Source of the DNA: Brevibacterium sp.
GTDB taxonomy: Bacteria; Actinomycetota; Actinomycetes; Actinomycetales; Brevibacteriaceae
Reading direction: 5' to 3'
Assembly: GCA_031179165.1 (NCBI GenBank)
Contig: JAPSIC010000015.1
Coordinates: 1 to 34,721 of the forward strand
DNA: 34,721 nt
Shown: positions 8,016 to 15,443 of the stretch, piece after piece
How the letters are laid out: every line of letters starts with the position of its first letter
How positions within the stretch are numbered: the first letter of the stretch is position 1
Made by a program: the position numbers and the translations under genes
The notes under the pieces: model-generated
The model's database searches: none
What the model saw: only the letters and a program-made list of their open reading frames with translations
What the model was told of the DNA's origin: nothing

Positions 8016-8035
8016 GTCGGTTATCGATTACCGAC
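8016..8035. promoter_or_regulatory. Near-perfect 20-bp palindrome, likely GntR operator
   Basis: GTCGGTTATCGATTACCGAC is symmetric at 18 of 20 positions, centred on ATCGAT. It sits 45-64 bases upstream of the flavoprotein GTG start and about 105 bases upstream of the divergent GntR gene, a typical place for an operator serving both. Confidence 0.6.
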
Positions 8036-8079
8036 TAGCTGTCCGTTTCCGCGAACGTTCCTGCGAAGAAGGGGGAACC

Positions 8080-10167
8080 GTGTCCCACGACCCATTGCTC
8101 CAGCCGTTCCGGCTCGGTTCACTCACGGTTCGCAACCGCATCGTGTCAACCTCCCATGAACCGGCGTACACGGAGCAGGCGATGCCGAAGGACCGTTACC
8201 GCCTCTATCTGCGGGAGAAGGCCCGGGGCGGGGTCGGGCTGAACATGATGGGCGGGTCCGCCGTGGTGTCAAAGGACTCGCCGGCGGCCTTCGGAAACAT
8301 CGACCTGAGCACCGACGAGGTGATCCCGTGGTTGGCGGCGATCGCGGAGGACTGCCACGCCGAGGGCGCCGCCGTCATGATCCAGCTCACCCACCTCGGG
8401 ATGCGGTCGTCGAACTTCGCCGCCGACTGGCTGCCGTTGATCTCGTCGAGCAGGAACCGCGAAGCCGCCCATCGGTCGTTCACCAAGGCGATGGAGGACT
8501 TCGACTTCGAACGGGTCGTCGCCGATTTCGCGTCCTCTGCGAAACGAGTGGCCCAGGCCGGGTTCGATGGCCTCGAGATCCTGCATGCGGGCCACATCTT
8601 CGACACCTTCCTCTCGCCGTGGCTCAATCGGCGCGAGGACGAGTACAACGGAGACCTTTTCGACCGCGCGAAGTTCTTCCTCGACGTCGTCGACGCGATC
8701 CGCGCGGCGGTTCCGGACGACTTCGTCGTCGGCACCAGGATGGCCGTCGACGAACGCCGCGAGGGCGGGATGACAGAAGCCTCGGCCATCGAGCTCCTCG
8801 AGCACTACGCCGCGCACGGCATCGACTTCCTCAACCTCAACGTGGGAACGATCGCCTCCGACCGGGAACTCGCCGAGGCCATCCCCGGCATGGGGACGCC
8901 CTCGGCCCCGTGGCTGGAGATCTGCCGTCGGATGCGAGCGGCCATCGACATTCCCGTCCTGCATGCGGCCCGGATCGCCGATGTTCCCACCGCGAGGTAC
9001 GCCGTCGAGGACGGCTGCGTCGATCTCGTCGGCATGACCCGGGCTCAGCTGGCCGACCCCTACCTGGTCCGCAAGATCGAGGAGAAGCGCGAGGACGACA
9101 TCCGACCCTGCGTCGGTGCCAATCTGTGCCTGGACAGCATCTACACCTCGGGGGCGGCGACCTGCATCCACAATCCGGCCAGCGGCCGGGAGGAGCACCT
9201 GCCGCAGGAGGTGACCCCGGATCCGCAGCCTCCCCAGGGTGGACGAGGAGGGCGGAGGCGAGTCGTCGTCATCGGGGCCGGGCCGGCCGGTCTCGAGGCC
9301 GCGCGCGTCGCGGCCGTCCGCGGGCACGAGGTGATCGTGTTCGAGGCCGACGCTCACCACGGGGGTCAGGTCCGCATCGCGGCCCGCTCCGAGCGACGTC
9401 GCGATCTCATCGGCATCGTCGATTGGCGATACCAGCAGGCGCAGAAGCATGGCGTCGGCTTCCGCTTCAACACGCTCGCCGAGCTCGACGATGTTCGCGC
9501 CCTGGCCCCCGATGTCGTCATCGTCGCCACCGGCGGAATCCCCGACACCGATGTCCTCGGGGACGGGGCCTCGGGCCTGTCCGACGTCTGGGACGTGATG
9601 AATGATCAGCTCCGGAAGAAGCGGCGGGTCCTCGTCTATGACGACCACGGTTCGTATCCCGCCCTCGACGCAGTCGAGCGCTTGGCTCGCAACGGTCAGG
9701 AGGTGACATATGTCAGTCCCGAACGAACCATCGGGATCGACGTCGGTTCGATGAACTCGCCCGCCTACCTGCAGGTGTTCTCCGAGTGCGGCGTCACCGT
9801 GCAACTGGGTGAACGCCTGGTCGGCAGCGTCAGAGGTGAGGGGAGAACCCTGCTGGCGACGACCCGCAATGAATACTCGGGCCGGGAGACGACATGGTCG
9901 ACCGAGGCGGTCGTCGTCGACCACGGCACGATGCCCAGCGACGAGCTCTACTTCGCCCTCAAGCCGTTCTCGAGCAATCGCGGCAGGGTCGACCTGGAGG
10001 CGTGGGTCACGGGTGAACGGCAGCCGTCGCCCGGTGAGGCGTCCGCAGCCGACGCGGGCGACGCTCCGGCCGTTCCCTTCACCCTCTATCGGATCGGTGA
10101 TGCCGTCGCCTCCCGCAGCGTCCACGCCGCAGTCCTTGAGGGACTTCGCGTCGGCATCGGTCTCTGA
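8080..10167 (+). CDS. TMADH/2,4-dienoyl-CoA reductase-family flavoprotein, probable N-methyl amine demethylase (DgcA/StcD-like)
   Basis: The GTG at 8080, with AAGAAGGGGG just upstream, gives 695 residues, matching trimethylamine dehydrogenase-type proteins. Residues 1-340 form an Old Yellow Enzyme FMN barrel: LQPFRLGSLTVRNRIV at the start, IQLTHLGMRS near 101-110, and HAGHIFDTFLSPWLNRREDEYNGD with His169 and His172 in the active-site position. The linker has Cys344, Cys350 and Cys362, but Ala347 replaces the second cysteine of the usual C-x2-C-x2-C-x11-C 4Fe-4S motif. From residue 394 (VVVIGAGPAGLEAA) a two-part FAD/NAD-binding domain follows. Homologues named DgcA (dimethylglycine) and StcD (N-methylproline) oxidatively demethylate amines. 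The nearby GbcA/GbcB pair supports such a role here. Partner subunits (DgcB, ETF) are not in the window; a dienoyl-CoA or enone reductase role is less likely. Confidence 0.75.
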   Translation: MSHDPLLQPFRLGSLTVRNRIVSTSHEPAYTEQAMPKDRYRLYLREKARGGVGLNMMGGSAVVSKDSPAAFGNIDLSTDEVIPWLAAIAEDCHAEGAAVMIQLTHLGMRSSNFAADWLPLISSSRNREAAHRSFTKAMEDFDFERVVADFASSAKRVAQAGFDGLEILHAGHIFDTFLSPWLNRREDEYNGDLFDRAKFFLDVVDAIRAAVPDDFVVGTRMAVDERREGGMTEASAIELLEHYAAHGIDFLNLNVGTIASDRELAEAIPGMGTPSAPWLEICRRMRAAIDIPVLHAARIADVPTARYAVEDGCVDLVGMTRAQLADPYLVRKIEEKREDDIRPCVGANLCLDSIYTSGAATCIHNPASGREEHLPQEVTPDPQPPQGGRGGRRRVVVIGAGPAGLEAARVAAVRGHEVIVFEADAHHGGQVRIAARSERRRDLIGIVDWRYQQAQKHGVGFRFNTLAELDDVRALAPDVVIVATGGIPDTDVLGDGASGLSDVWDVMNDQLRKKRRVLVYDDHGSYPALDAVERLARNGQEVTYVSPERTIGIDVGSMNSPAYLQVFSECGVTVQLGERLVGSVRGEGRTLLATTRNEYSGRETTWSTEAVVVDHGTMPSDELYFALKPFSSNRGRVDLEAWVTGERQPSPGEASAADAGDAPAVPFTLYRIGDAVASRSVHAAVLEGLRVGIGL

Positions 10168-10229
10168 CCCGGAGCCGACGACCGCGAGCAGGCGGAGGTG
10201 GCCTGCGGCTGGTCATCACCTCGAGATTC

Positions 10230-10282
10230 TCAGGGAGAAGATGGTCGATCTCGATGTGTGAAATCGACCATCTGCTCCCTGA
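10230..10282. terminator. Long inverted repeat between convergent genes, likely bidirectional terminator
   Basis: TCAGGGAGAAGATGGTCGAT (10230-10249) and ATCGACCATCTGCTCCCTGA (10263-10282) pair over 20 positions with a single mismatch, around a 13-base loop. It lies between the stops of the flavoprotein (plus) and gbcB (minus). The stem is far longer than a usual intrinsic terminator and has no U-tract. Confidence 0.75.
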
Positions 10283-10343
10283 CAATCCGACTGCAGTCCA
10301 CGAGTGCGCCGACGGTCGCGCCGATGGAACCCGTGGCCGGCGC

Positions 10344-11648
10344 TCACTCGACGACGAGGTCACTCTTCGGCGTCGAACAGCAGGGAAGGAACTTTCCGGC
10401 CGCGATCTCCTTGGGTCGGATCCCTCCGTTGTGCCTCATCTCGACCTCACCGCTGACCAGGACGGATTTACAGGTTCCGCACATTCCCTCCGCACAGGAG
10501 GAGGGAACCGTGAGTCCGGCCCGGACCGCGGCGTCGAGGACCGTAGTGCCGGGATCGCAGTCGATGCGGGTGCCGGTGCTGCGGAATTCGATGCCGAATC
10601 TCGCCAAGGGGGTGCACTCTCCCCACCCGGGCCCGGTGGAGTCCTGGCGGGCCGCCCCGTCCCGCTCGGCGAACTCCCGCGCCCGCGCCTCGGCGCGAGC
10701 CAGGCGGTCGGCAGGTTTCATCGCGAAGACGAAGGACTCCTCATGGACGCGCCGGTCGTCGACGCCGAGGCGGGCGAGAGCGTCCCGGACGGACTCCCTG
10801 TAGCCGGCCGGCCCGCACACGAAGACCTCACGGTCACCCAGCCCGGGGACCGCCTCGGCGAGCACGTCGGCGCTGATCCGGCCGCGGCGCCCCGCCCACA
10901 CCTCCGTCACCGAGTCGCGGGAGCACATCGTCACCACCCGGATGCCCGGCACCTCGGCCAACTGGTCGAGTTCGGCGCGGAAGATGATGTCGTCGGGGGT
11001 GGCGGCATTGTGGACGAAGACGATGTCGGTCGGGTGCTGCCCGGGATCGGCGAGCAGCGCGCGCACCATCGACATCATCGGGGTGATGCCCGAGCCTCCG
11101 GAGATGAAGAGATGCGTGGCCGCGGGGTGGAAGCTGGTGCTGAACAGCCCGTAGGGTCCGTCGACGTGCAGGCTCCCGCCGACGCCGACCGCATCGTGGA
11201 GATGGTTCGACACCGCTCCCCCCGACACGCGTTTGACCGTGATGGTGAAGGTGTTGGTGCCGAAGGGCGCCGAGGAGATCGAGTAGCAGCGCTCGAGCCC
11301 GAGCTCGGGCACCCGCACCGTCACGTACTGGCCCGGCTCGAAGTCGACGGACTCCATCCACCCCGCACGCAGCTCGAAGGTCTTCACGTCGTGGGTCACC
11401 TGAGTGACGCCGACGACGTCGACCATTCCGGTGAGCTCATCGGGCGCCGGCTCCGCCGAGGCGAGCGCCCCGGGCGGTGCCGGCTCAGCCGAGGAGAACG
11501 CCCCGTGGAGGGCGAGCGCCGGGTGCGCTGGAGCCGATGCCGGGGCCGGGGCCGTGACGGCACGCGCCCGTCGGTTGGGCACGCGGAACGTGAACTTCGA
11601 CTCCGGCTCCTTCACCGAGGTGGGAAGGGTCGAACGACGGTACTCCAT
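10344..11648 (-). CDS. gbcB: Ferredoxin-NAD(P) reductase partner of a Rieske oxygenase (GbcB-like)
   Basis: A 434-residue electron-transfer protein. After an unusual Ala/Pro-rich N-terminal stretch of about 70 residues come a flavin-binding barrel (EPGQYVTVRV, then RCYSISSAPFG), an NAD(P)-binding domain (FISGGSGITPMMSM, later VFVCGPAGYRESV) and a C-terminal plant-type 2Fe-2S domain with Cys385, Cys390, Cys393 and Cys423 (or the adjacent Cys424). This order matches GbcB, which passes electrons from NAD(P)H to the GbcA oxygenase. AGGAGG precedes the ATG, and only 18 bases separate it from gbcA, so both form one operon. The N-terminal extension contains a duplicated SAEPAP segment, probably a flexible linker. 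Related reductases (carnitine CntB, stachydrine demethylase reductase) are alternatives. Confidence 0.82.
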   Translation of the reverse strand: MEYRRSTLPTSVKEPESKFTFRVPNRRARAVTAPAPASAPAHPALALHGAFSSAEPAPPGALASAEPAPDELTGMVDVVGVTQVTHDVKTFELRAGWMESVDFEPGQYVTVRVPELGLERCYSISSAPFGTNTFTITVKRVSGGAVSNHLHDAVGVGGSLHVDGPYGLFSTSFHPAATHLFISGGSGITPMMSMVRALLADPGQHPTDIVFVHNAATPDDIIFRAELDQLAEVPGIRVVTMCSRDSVTEVWAGRRGRISADVLAEAVPGLGDREVFVCGPAGYRESVRDALARLGVDDRRVHEESFVFAMKPADRLARAEARAREFAERDGAARQDSTGPGWGECTPLARFGIEFRSTGTRIDCDPGTTVLDAAVRAGLTVPSSCAEGMCGTCKSVLVSGEVEMRHNGGIRPKEIAAGKFLPCCSTPKSDLVVE

Positions 11649-11666
11649 GGCGCCTCCTGCTTTCAG

Positions 11667-13043
11667 TCAGCCCGCACTCGCCTGAGCGGGTGCCTGCGGG
11701 GCGACCTTCTCGCGGTGGGCCTTGAGTCGCTCGATGTACCAGGTGCAGAACTCCTCGAGATGCTCCTCGGTGGGGGCATAGGGGCCCGGCACGTACGCGG
11801 GCGAGGACACGCCCAGCTGACCGCGTTCGCAGAACAGGGCGTCCTGCTCGTTCGTCTTGATCCACACCGCGGTGAGATTGTCGAGGTCATAGTCGACGCC
11901 CTCCTCCGCCTCGGCGCTGACGAGCCACGTGGTGCGCACCAGAGTCCTGTCCGGCCCCAGGGGCACCAGGCTGAACGTGACGACGTGGTCGCCCATCGCG
12001 TGGAACCACATGTTCGGCTGGACGTGGAGCGTGGCCCGGCCGAGGACGAAGGTGTCGAGGTCGCCGAGGAGCTTCGCCGAGGCGGCGCCTCCGTCCATCG
12101 TGTACGACTCGCCCTTCCCGTCGAGTGCGGCCCTCTCGATCCTGAAAGCCGTGGGCCTGCCGCTGAGCTCTTCGACCAGGGCATAGGGCAGACCATTGCG
12201 GCGGCAGTTCTCGTGCAGCCGCTCCTCGGCGTCGAGGTAGCGCTGATAGGCGGGCAGCAGACGGCTCGGGATCTCGTCGGGCTCATAGCCGTAGGTGGGG
12301 AAGAAGGTGCAGGTCAGCTCCGGGTGGCCGACTTCGCAGTGATAGCACTCGCGGTTGTTCTCCATCACGAGCTTCCAGTTCGCGTCCTCGACGAGGTCGA
12401 CCTGCGCGGCGACCTTGGCCCGGTCGATCGCGTGCGGAGCCAGATAGGGCTCGATCACGGATGCGAAGTCGTCGAAGTCCTCGGGCGGGTCGGCGGCGAG
12501 ACAGATGAAGATGAGTCCGGCGACGACTCTGACGCCCACCGAGCGCAACGCGAAACACGCCTTGTTGAAATCGGGGGCCTGGACTCCGGCGGAGATCAGC
12601 TGCCCCGTCGGCGTGTACGTCCACTGGTGGTAGCCGCAGACGATGTTGCCCACCGAACCGGCGGCCTCATTCAGCAGCCGGGTGCCGCGATGGCGGCAGA
12701 CATTGTGGTGGGCGCGGATGCCCCCCTCGTCGTCGCGGATGACGATGACCGAGTACCTGCCGATCTCCACGGTGACGAAGTCCCCGGGTTCGGGCACCTC
12801 GGCGGTGGAGGCGACGAAGATCCAGCTCGAGGCGAAGATCGCCTCGACGTCGCGTTCGAAGAACTCCTGGGAGGTGTAGAACGGCGCCTCAAGACAGTAG
12901 CCGGGACGGCGACCGTCGATGAGTGCGTCGAGATCGGGGCCCGGCGCGGTCGAACCGGGCCCGGGCTGACCCTGTGCATCCCGGGCCGCGGGTGGCTCGC
13001 CTTCGCCTGACCGCCGCGTGCGCGCCTCCGGCGCCATCGTCAT
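11667..13043 (-). CDS. gbcA: Rieske non-heme iron monooxygenase, GbcA-type betaine demethylase
   Basis: A 458-residue oxygenase alpha subunit. The Rieske 2Fe-2S ligands are Cys116, His118, Cys136 and His139 (C-R-H, then C-G-Y-H). The catalytic domain shows NWKLVMENNRECYHCEVGHPEL at 222-243; His235 and His240 are mononuclear iron ligands and Asp401 (EQDALFCERGQ) is the likely third. The ENNRECYHC stretch and the closing PGPYAPTEEHLEEFCTWY are hallmarks of the glycine betaine/stachydrine demethylase branch rather than aromatic dioxygenases. Expected reaction: O2-dependent removal of an N-methyl group as formaldehyde, giving dimethylglycine from glycine betaine (or N-methylproline from proline betaine). 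The first 40 residues are a non-conserved extension. It precedes gbcB in an operon and is divergent from a LysR gene. Substrate is inferred. Confidence 0.82.
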   Translation of the reverse strand: MTMAPEARTRRSGEGEPPAARDAQGQPGPGSTAPGPDLDALIDGRRPGYCLEAPFYTSQEFFERDVEAIFASSWIFVASTAEVPEPGDFVTVEIGRYSVIVIRDDEGGIRAHHNVCRHRGTRLLNEAAGSVGNIVCGYHQWTYTPTGQLISAGVQAPDFNKACFALRSVGVRVVAGLIFICLAADPPEDFDDFASVIEPYLAPHAIDRAKVAAQVDLVEDANWKLVMENNRECYHCEVGHPELTCTFFPTYGYEPDEIPSRLLPAYQRYLDAEERLHENCRRNGLPYALVEELSGRPTAFRIERAALDGKGESYTMDGGAASAKLLGDLDTFVLGRATLHVQPNMWFHAMGDHVVTFSLVPLGPDRTLVRTTWLVSAEAEEGVDYDLDNLTAVWIKTNEQDALFCERGQLGVSSPAYVPGPYAPTEEHLEEFCTWYIERLKAHREKVAPQAPAQASAG

Positions 13044-13108
13044 GTCCTCACCGCCCCTTCACGAAAGATCAGTCCTCCCTGCCAGTGTCCGCCCGAACTC
13101 CGATGAAT

Positions 13109-13124
13109 AAAAGCGAATCCTTTT
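13109..13124. promoter_or_regulatory. Dyad in the gbcA/LysR divergent promoter
   Basis: AAAAG-N6-CTTTT (13109-13124), with an outer GATG (13102-13105) and CATC (13126-13129), lies in the 106-bp gap between the gbcA start and the LysR ATG. Its AT-rich symmetric form and position fit a LysR regulatory site. Confidence 0.4.
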
Positions 13125-13149
13125 CCATCTGACTGTGCAAAGATATTGC

Positions 13150-14076
13150 ATGATCGATCATCGCCTGCATGTGCTCCGGGTCGTCGCCGAGGTCGGCACC
13201 ATCACCGCGGCCGCCGGACGCCTCGGCTACACCCCGTCGGCCGTATCCCACCAGCTCAGGTCCCTGAGCAAGGACCTGGGCATCACGATCGTCGAGCCGC
13301 GGGGACGCGGCCTGCGACTGACGAGCCTCGGCACGCTGCTGCTCGAGCGGAGCCAGGAGCTGTTCACCCGCTGGGAGGAGATCAAGGGCGAGATCGCCGA
13401 GGCGGACACGGGAGCGATCCTCAGCACCCGGGTCCTGCGCCTGTGCGGATTCTCCACGGCGGCGGCCACCCTGCTGCCGCCGACCGCCGAGGGGGTGATG
13501 ACGGAGTTTCCCGGCAGCAGGGTCTCGATCATCGAGGCGGACCCGGAGCAGTGCTTCGAGCTCCTCCTCTCCGAGCAGGCCGACGTCGCGGTCGTCGTCG
13601 CCACCGATCCGCTGCCCCCGCGCAGCGATGCACGGTTCGAGCAGGCCGCGCTCATCAGCGACCGGCTCGATCTCCTCGTGCCCGACGATCACCCGCTGGC
13701 TCGTCGCGCCTCGGTGTCGCTCGGCGACGCGGCCGAGGAGAGCTGGATCCTCGACCATCCCGGCACCCCGTACCACCGCCTCGTCCGCACGGCCTGCGCG
13801 GCGGCGGGCTTCTACCCGGAGATCGCTCACCAGTCCCACGAATGGGAGACCGGCGCGGCACTCGTCTCGGCCGGGCTCGGCGTCGCCCTCATTCCCCGGC
13901 TGGCTCGACTGCCGCAGGGCTACGCGGTGCACCGGGTTCCCCTGCGCGGCGACCCCGTCCCCTCCAGGAAGATCCTCACCGGGATCCGCAGCGGATCGAG
14001 CCGCCAGCCCCTCATCGCCGCGGCCCTGGCCCGGCTGCAGGAGATCGGCAGAACCCTCGCCCACAGTGGTGTGTGA
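13150..14076 (+). CDS. LysR-family transcriptional regulator, probable controller of gbcAB
   Basis: A 308-residue LysR regulator. MIDHRLHVLRVVAEVGTITAAA opens the winged helix, and TPSAVSHQLRSLSKDLG is the recognition region near 30-46. The effector domain begins at about residue 85 (VLRLCGFSTAAATLLPP) and ends with GLGVALIPRLA and ALARLQEIG. I chose the ATG at 13150; a GTG 15 bases upstream is possible, but the ATG gives the usual short N terminus. No ribosome binding site is obvious and a -10-like GATATT lies directly upstream, so the message may be leaderless. It is divergent from gbcA. In Pseudomonas the equivalent genes are controlled by the AraC-type GbdR, so a LysR here would be a different wiring. 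Confidence 0.87.
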   Translation: MIDHRLHVLRVVAEVGTITAAAGRLGYTPSAVSHQLRSLSKDLGITIVEPRGRGLRLTSLGTLLLERSQELFTRWEEIKGEIAEADTGAILSTRVLRLCGFSTAAATLLPPTAEGVMTEFPGSRVSIIEADPEQCFELLLSEQADVAVVVATDPLPPRSDARFEQAALISDRLDLLVPDDHPLARRASVSLGDAAEESWILDHPGTPYHRLVRTACAAAGFYPEIAHQSHEWETGAALVSAGLGVALIPRLARLPQGYAVHRVPLRGDPVPSRKILTGIRSGSSRQPLIAAALARLQEIGRTLAHSGV

Positions 14077-14212
14077 GAGACCACCTCGAACGGGCCCTCC
14101 GGCGCGCATACTCAGGAGTAGCATCGGAGACGGCACGCCCAGCTGCGAACACGACTGAGCATGTCGGCCGCCGTCACCTCGGCGACCACAGTGATCGTCG
14201 AAAGGATCAGTC

Positions 14213-15289
14213 ATGAAAGCCGTCATGTACTACGGGCAGAACGACCTCCGCATCGAGGACATCCCGGAGCCGTCGTCCCCGGAACCGGGCGAGGTCAAGA
14301 TCAAGGTCGCGTGGGCAGGGATCTGCGGCAGCGACCTCCACCTCTTCCACAACGGCCCCGCCTACCCCACCACTCCCACCGCCGACCGTCCTCAGCCCCG
14401 CACGGGCCGGACCCTGCCCGTCGTCCTCGGACACGAGTTCGCAGGCACCGTCGCCGAGGTGGGGCCGGGAGTCACAGGGCTCGCCGTCGGGGACGCGGTG
14501 GCCGTCAAGGCCGACGTCCCCTGCGGAGCCTGCCCCGCCTGCGCCGCCGGGTTGACGAACATCTGCCGCAATTCCCGCGGCTTCGGACTCTCCGGCGCCG
14601 GCGGTGGCCTGAGTGAGTTCGTCAACGTGCCCGAGGCCAATGCGTTCCCGGTCGGCGAGCTCCCGCTTGACCAGGCGGCCATGATCGAGCCGTTGTCCGT
14701 CGCCACCCACGGGGTCCGCAAGTCGGGTGCCCGCGCCGGCGACACCGCCCTCGTCGGTGGCGCCGGACCCATCGGCGTCCTGGTCTCAGCCGTGCTCCGG
14801 GCCAAGGGAGTCCGCGTCATCATCAGTGAACCCAATCCCGCTCGTCGGCAGGCCGCACTCGACAACGGGGTGGCCGATCGCGCGCTCGACCCCATGAATG
14901 AGGACCTGCAGGCGATCGTCGCCGAGGCCACCGAGGGCAATGGGGTCGACATCGCCTTCGACTGCGCCGGCGTCATCCCGGTCACCCACGACCTGATCGC
15001 AGCGATCCGCCCCGGCGGACACCTGCAGGTCATCGCGATTCCGAGCCGGCCGCTCGACCTCGATGTGCAGACCGAGATGCACCTGACCGAGATCACCTAT
15101 GCGGGGATGTTCGGCTACCTCGACGAGGACTATCGTGACGCCATCGCCATGGCCACCGGGGATGGCCTCGACCTCGCACCGCTCATCTCGAAGCGGATCA
15201 GTCCCGAGCACATCGTCGACGAGGGCTTCGCGGTGCTCCTCGACAAGGCCAACACGGCCGTGAAGATCCTCGTCGATCCGACGGCCTGA
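14213..15289 (+). CDS. Zinc-dependent medium-chain alcohol dehydrogenase, butanediol dehydrogenase-like
   Basis: A 358-residue medium-chain dehydrogenase. Catalytic zinc ligands are Cys38 (GICGSDLH), His73/Glu74 (LGHEF) and Glu159 (IEPLSVATHG). The structural zinc site has Cys104, Cys107, Cys110 and Cys118. The nucleotide-binding motif GGAGPIG is at 182-188. The IEPLSVATHGV run and the insertion between residues 45 and 68 resemble (R,R)-2,3-butanediol and sorbitol-type dehydrogenases, which use NAD(H). AAAGGA lies upstream of the ATG. It follows the LysR gene on the same strand after 136 bp and precedes an ornithine-cyclodeaminase-like gene. A formaldehyde dehydrogenase role beside the demethylases is conceivable, but the hallmark features of that branch are not seen. 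Substrate unresolved. Confidence 0.82.
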   Translation: MKAVMYYGQNDLRIEDIPEPSSPEPGEVKIKVAWAGICGSDLHLFHNGPAYPTTPTADRPQPRTGRTLPVVLGHEFAGTVAEVGPGVTGLAVGDAVAVKADVPCGACPACAAGLTNICRNSRGFGLSGAGGGLSEFVNVPEANAFPVGELPLDQAAMIEPLSVATHGVRKSGARAGDTALVGGAGPIGVLVSAVLRAKGVRVIISEPNPARRQAALDNGVADRALDPMNEDLQAIVAEATEGNGVDIAFDCAGVIPVTHDLIAAIRPGGHLQVIAIPSRPLDLDVQTEMHLTEITYAGMFGYLDEDYRDAIAMATGDGLDLAPLISKRISPEHIVDEGFAVLLDKANTAVKILVDPTA

Positions 15290-15309
15290 GACCGCGGCGG
15301 ACGACGCGG

Positions 15310-15331
15310 GCCTCCTTCACCCCGGGGAGGC
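15310..15331 (+). terminator. Candidate terminator after the alcohol dehydrogenase
   Basis: GCCTCC (15310-15315) pairs with GGAGGC (15326-15331) around a ten-base loop, 20 bases after the stop codon. The loop contains part of a CCCCGGGG palindrome, so alternative pairings exist. Confidence 0.45.
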
Positions 15332-15443
15332 AGTGGAAGAGCCGGCCGTCGATCGCCTATCGTCGGTGCCAGGGCCCATCGTCGCGGGTCCACCCCTGGG
15401 CCGATCGGCTGCCGGCGCCCACCGACGAAGGAAGTGCACAGCG

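Noticed and set aside
8269-10125. A 618-codon open frame on the minus strand
   Set aside because: Antisense to the well-defined flavoprotein gene; composition is Gly/Asp/Arg-rich without motifs.
10254-13010. A 918-codon open frame on the plus strand
   Set aside because: It lies antisense to gbcB and gbcA, whose products have complete family motifs; its product is rich in Gly, Asp, Arg and Glu without any recognisable domain, as is usual for antisense frames in high-GC DNA.
14213-15289. Formaldehyde dehydrogenase paired with the demethylases
   Set aside because: The protein resembles the butanediol/sorbitol branch of zinc dehydrogenases and lacks visible marks of formaldehyde dehydrogenases; the gene is also in a separate transcript.
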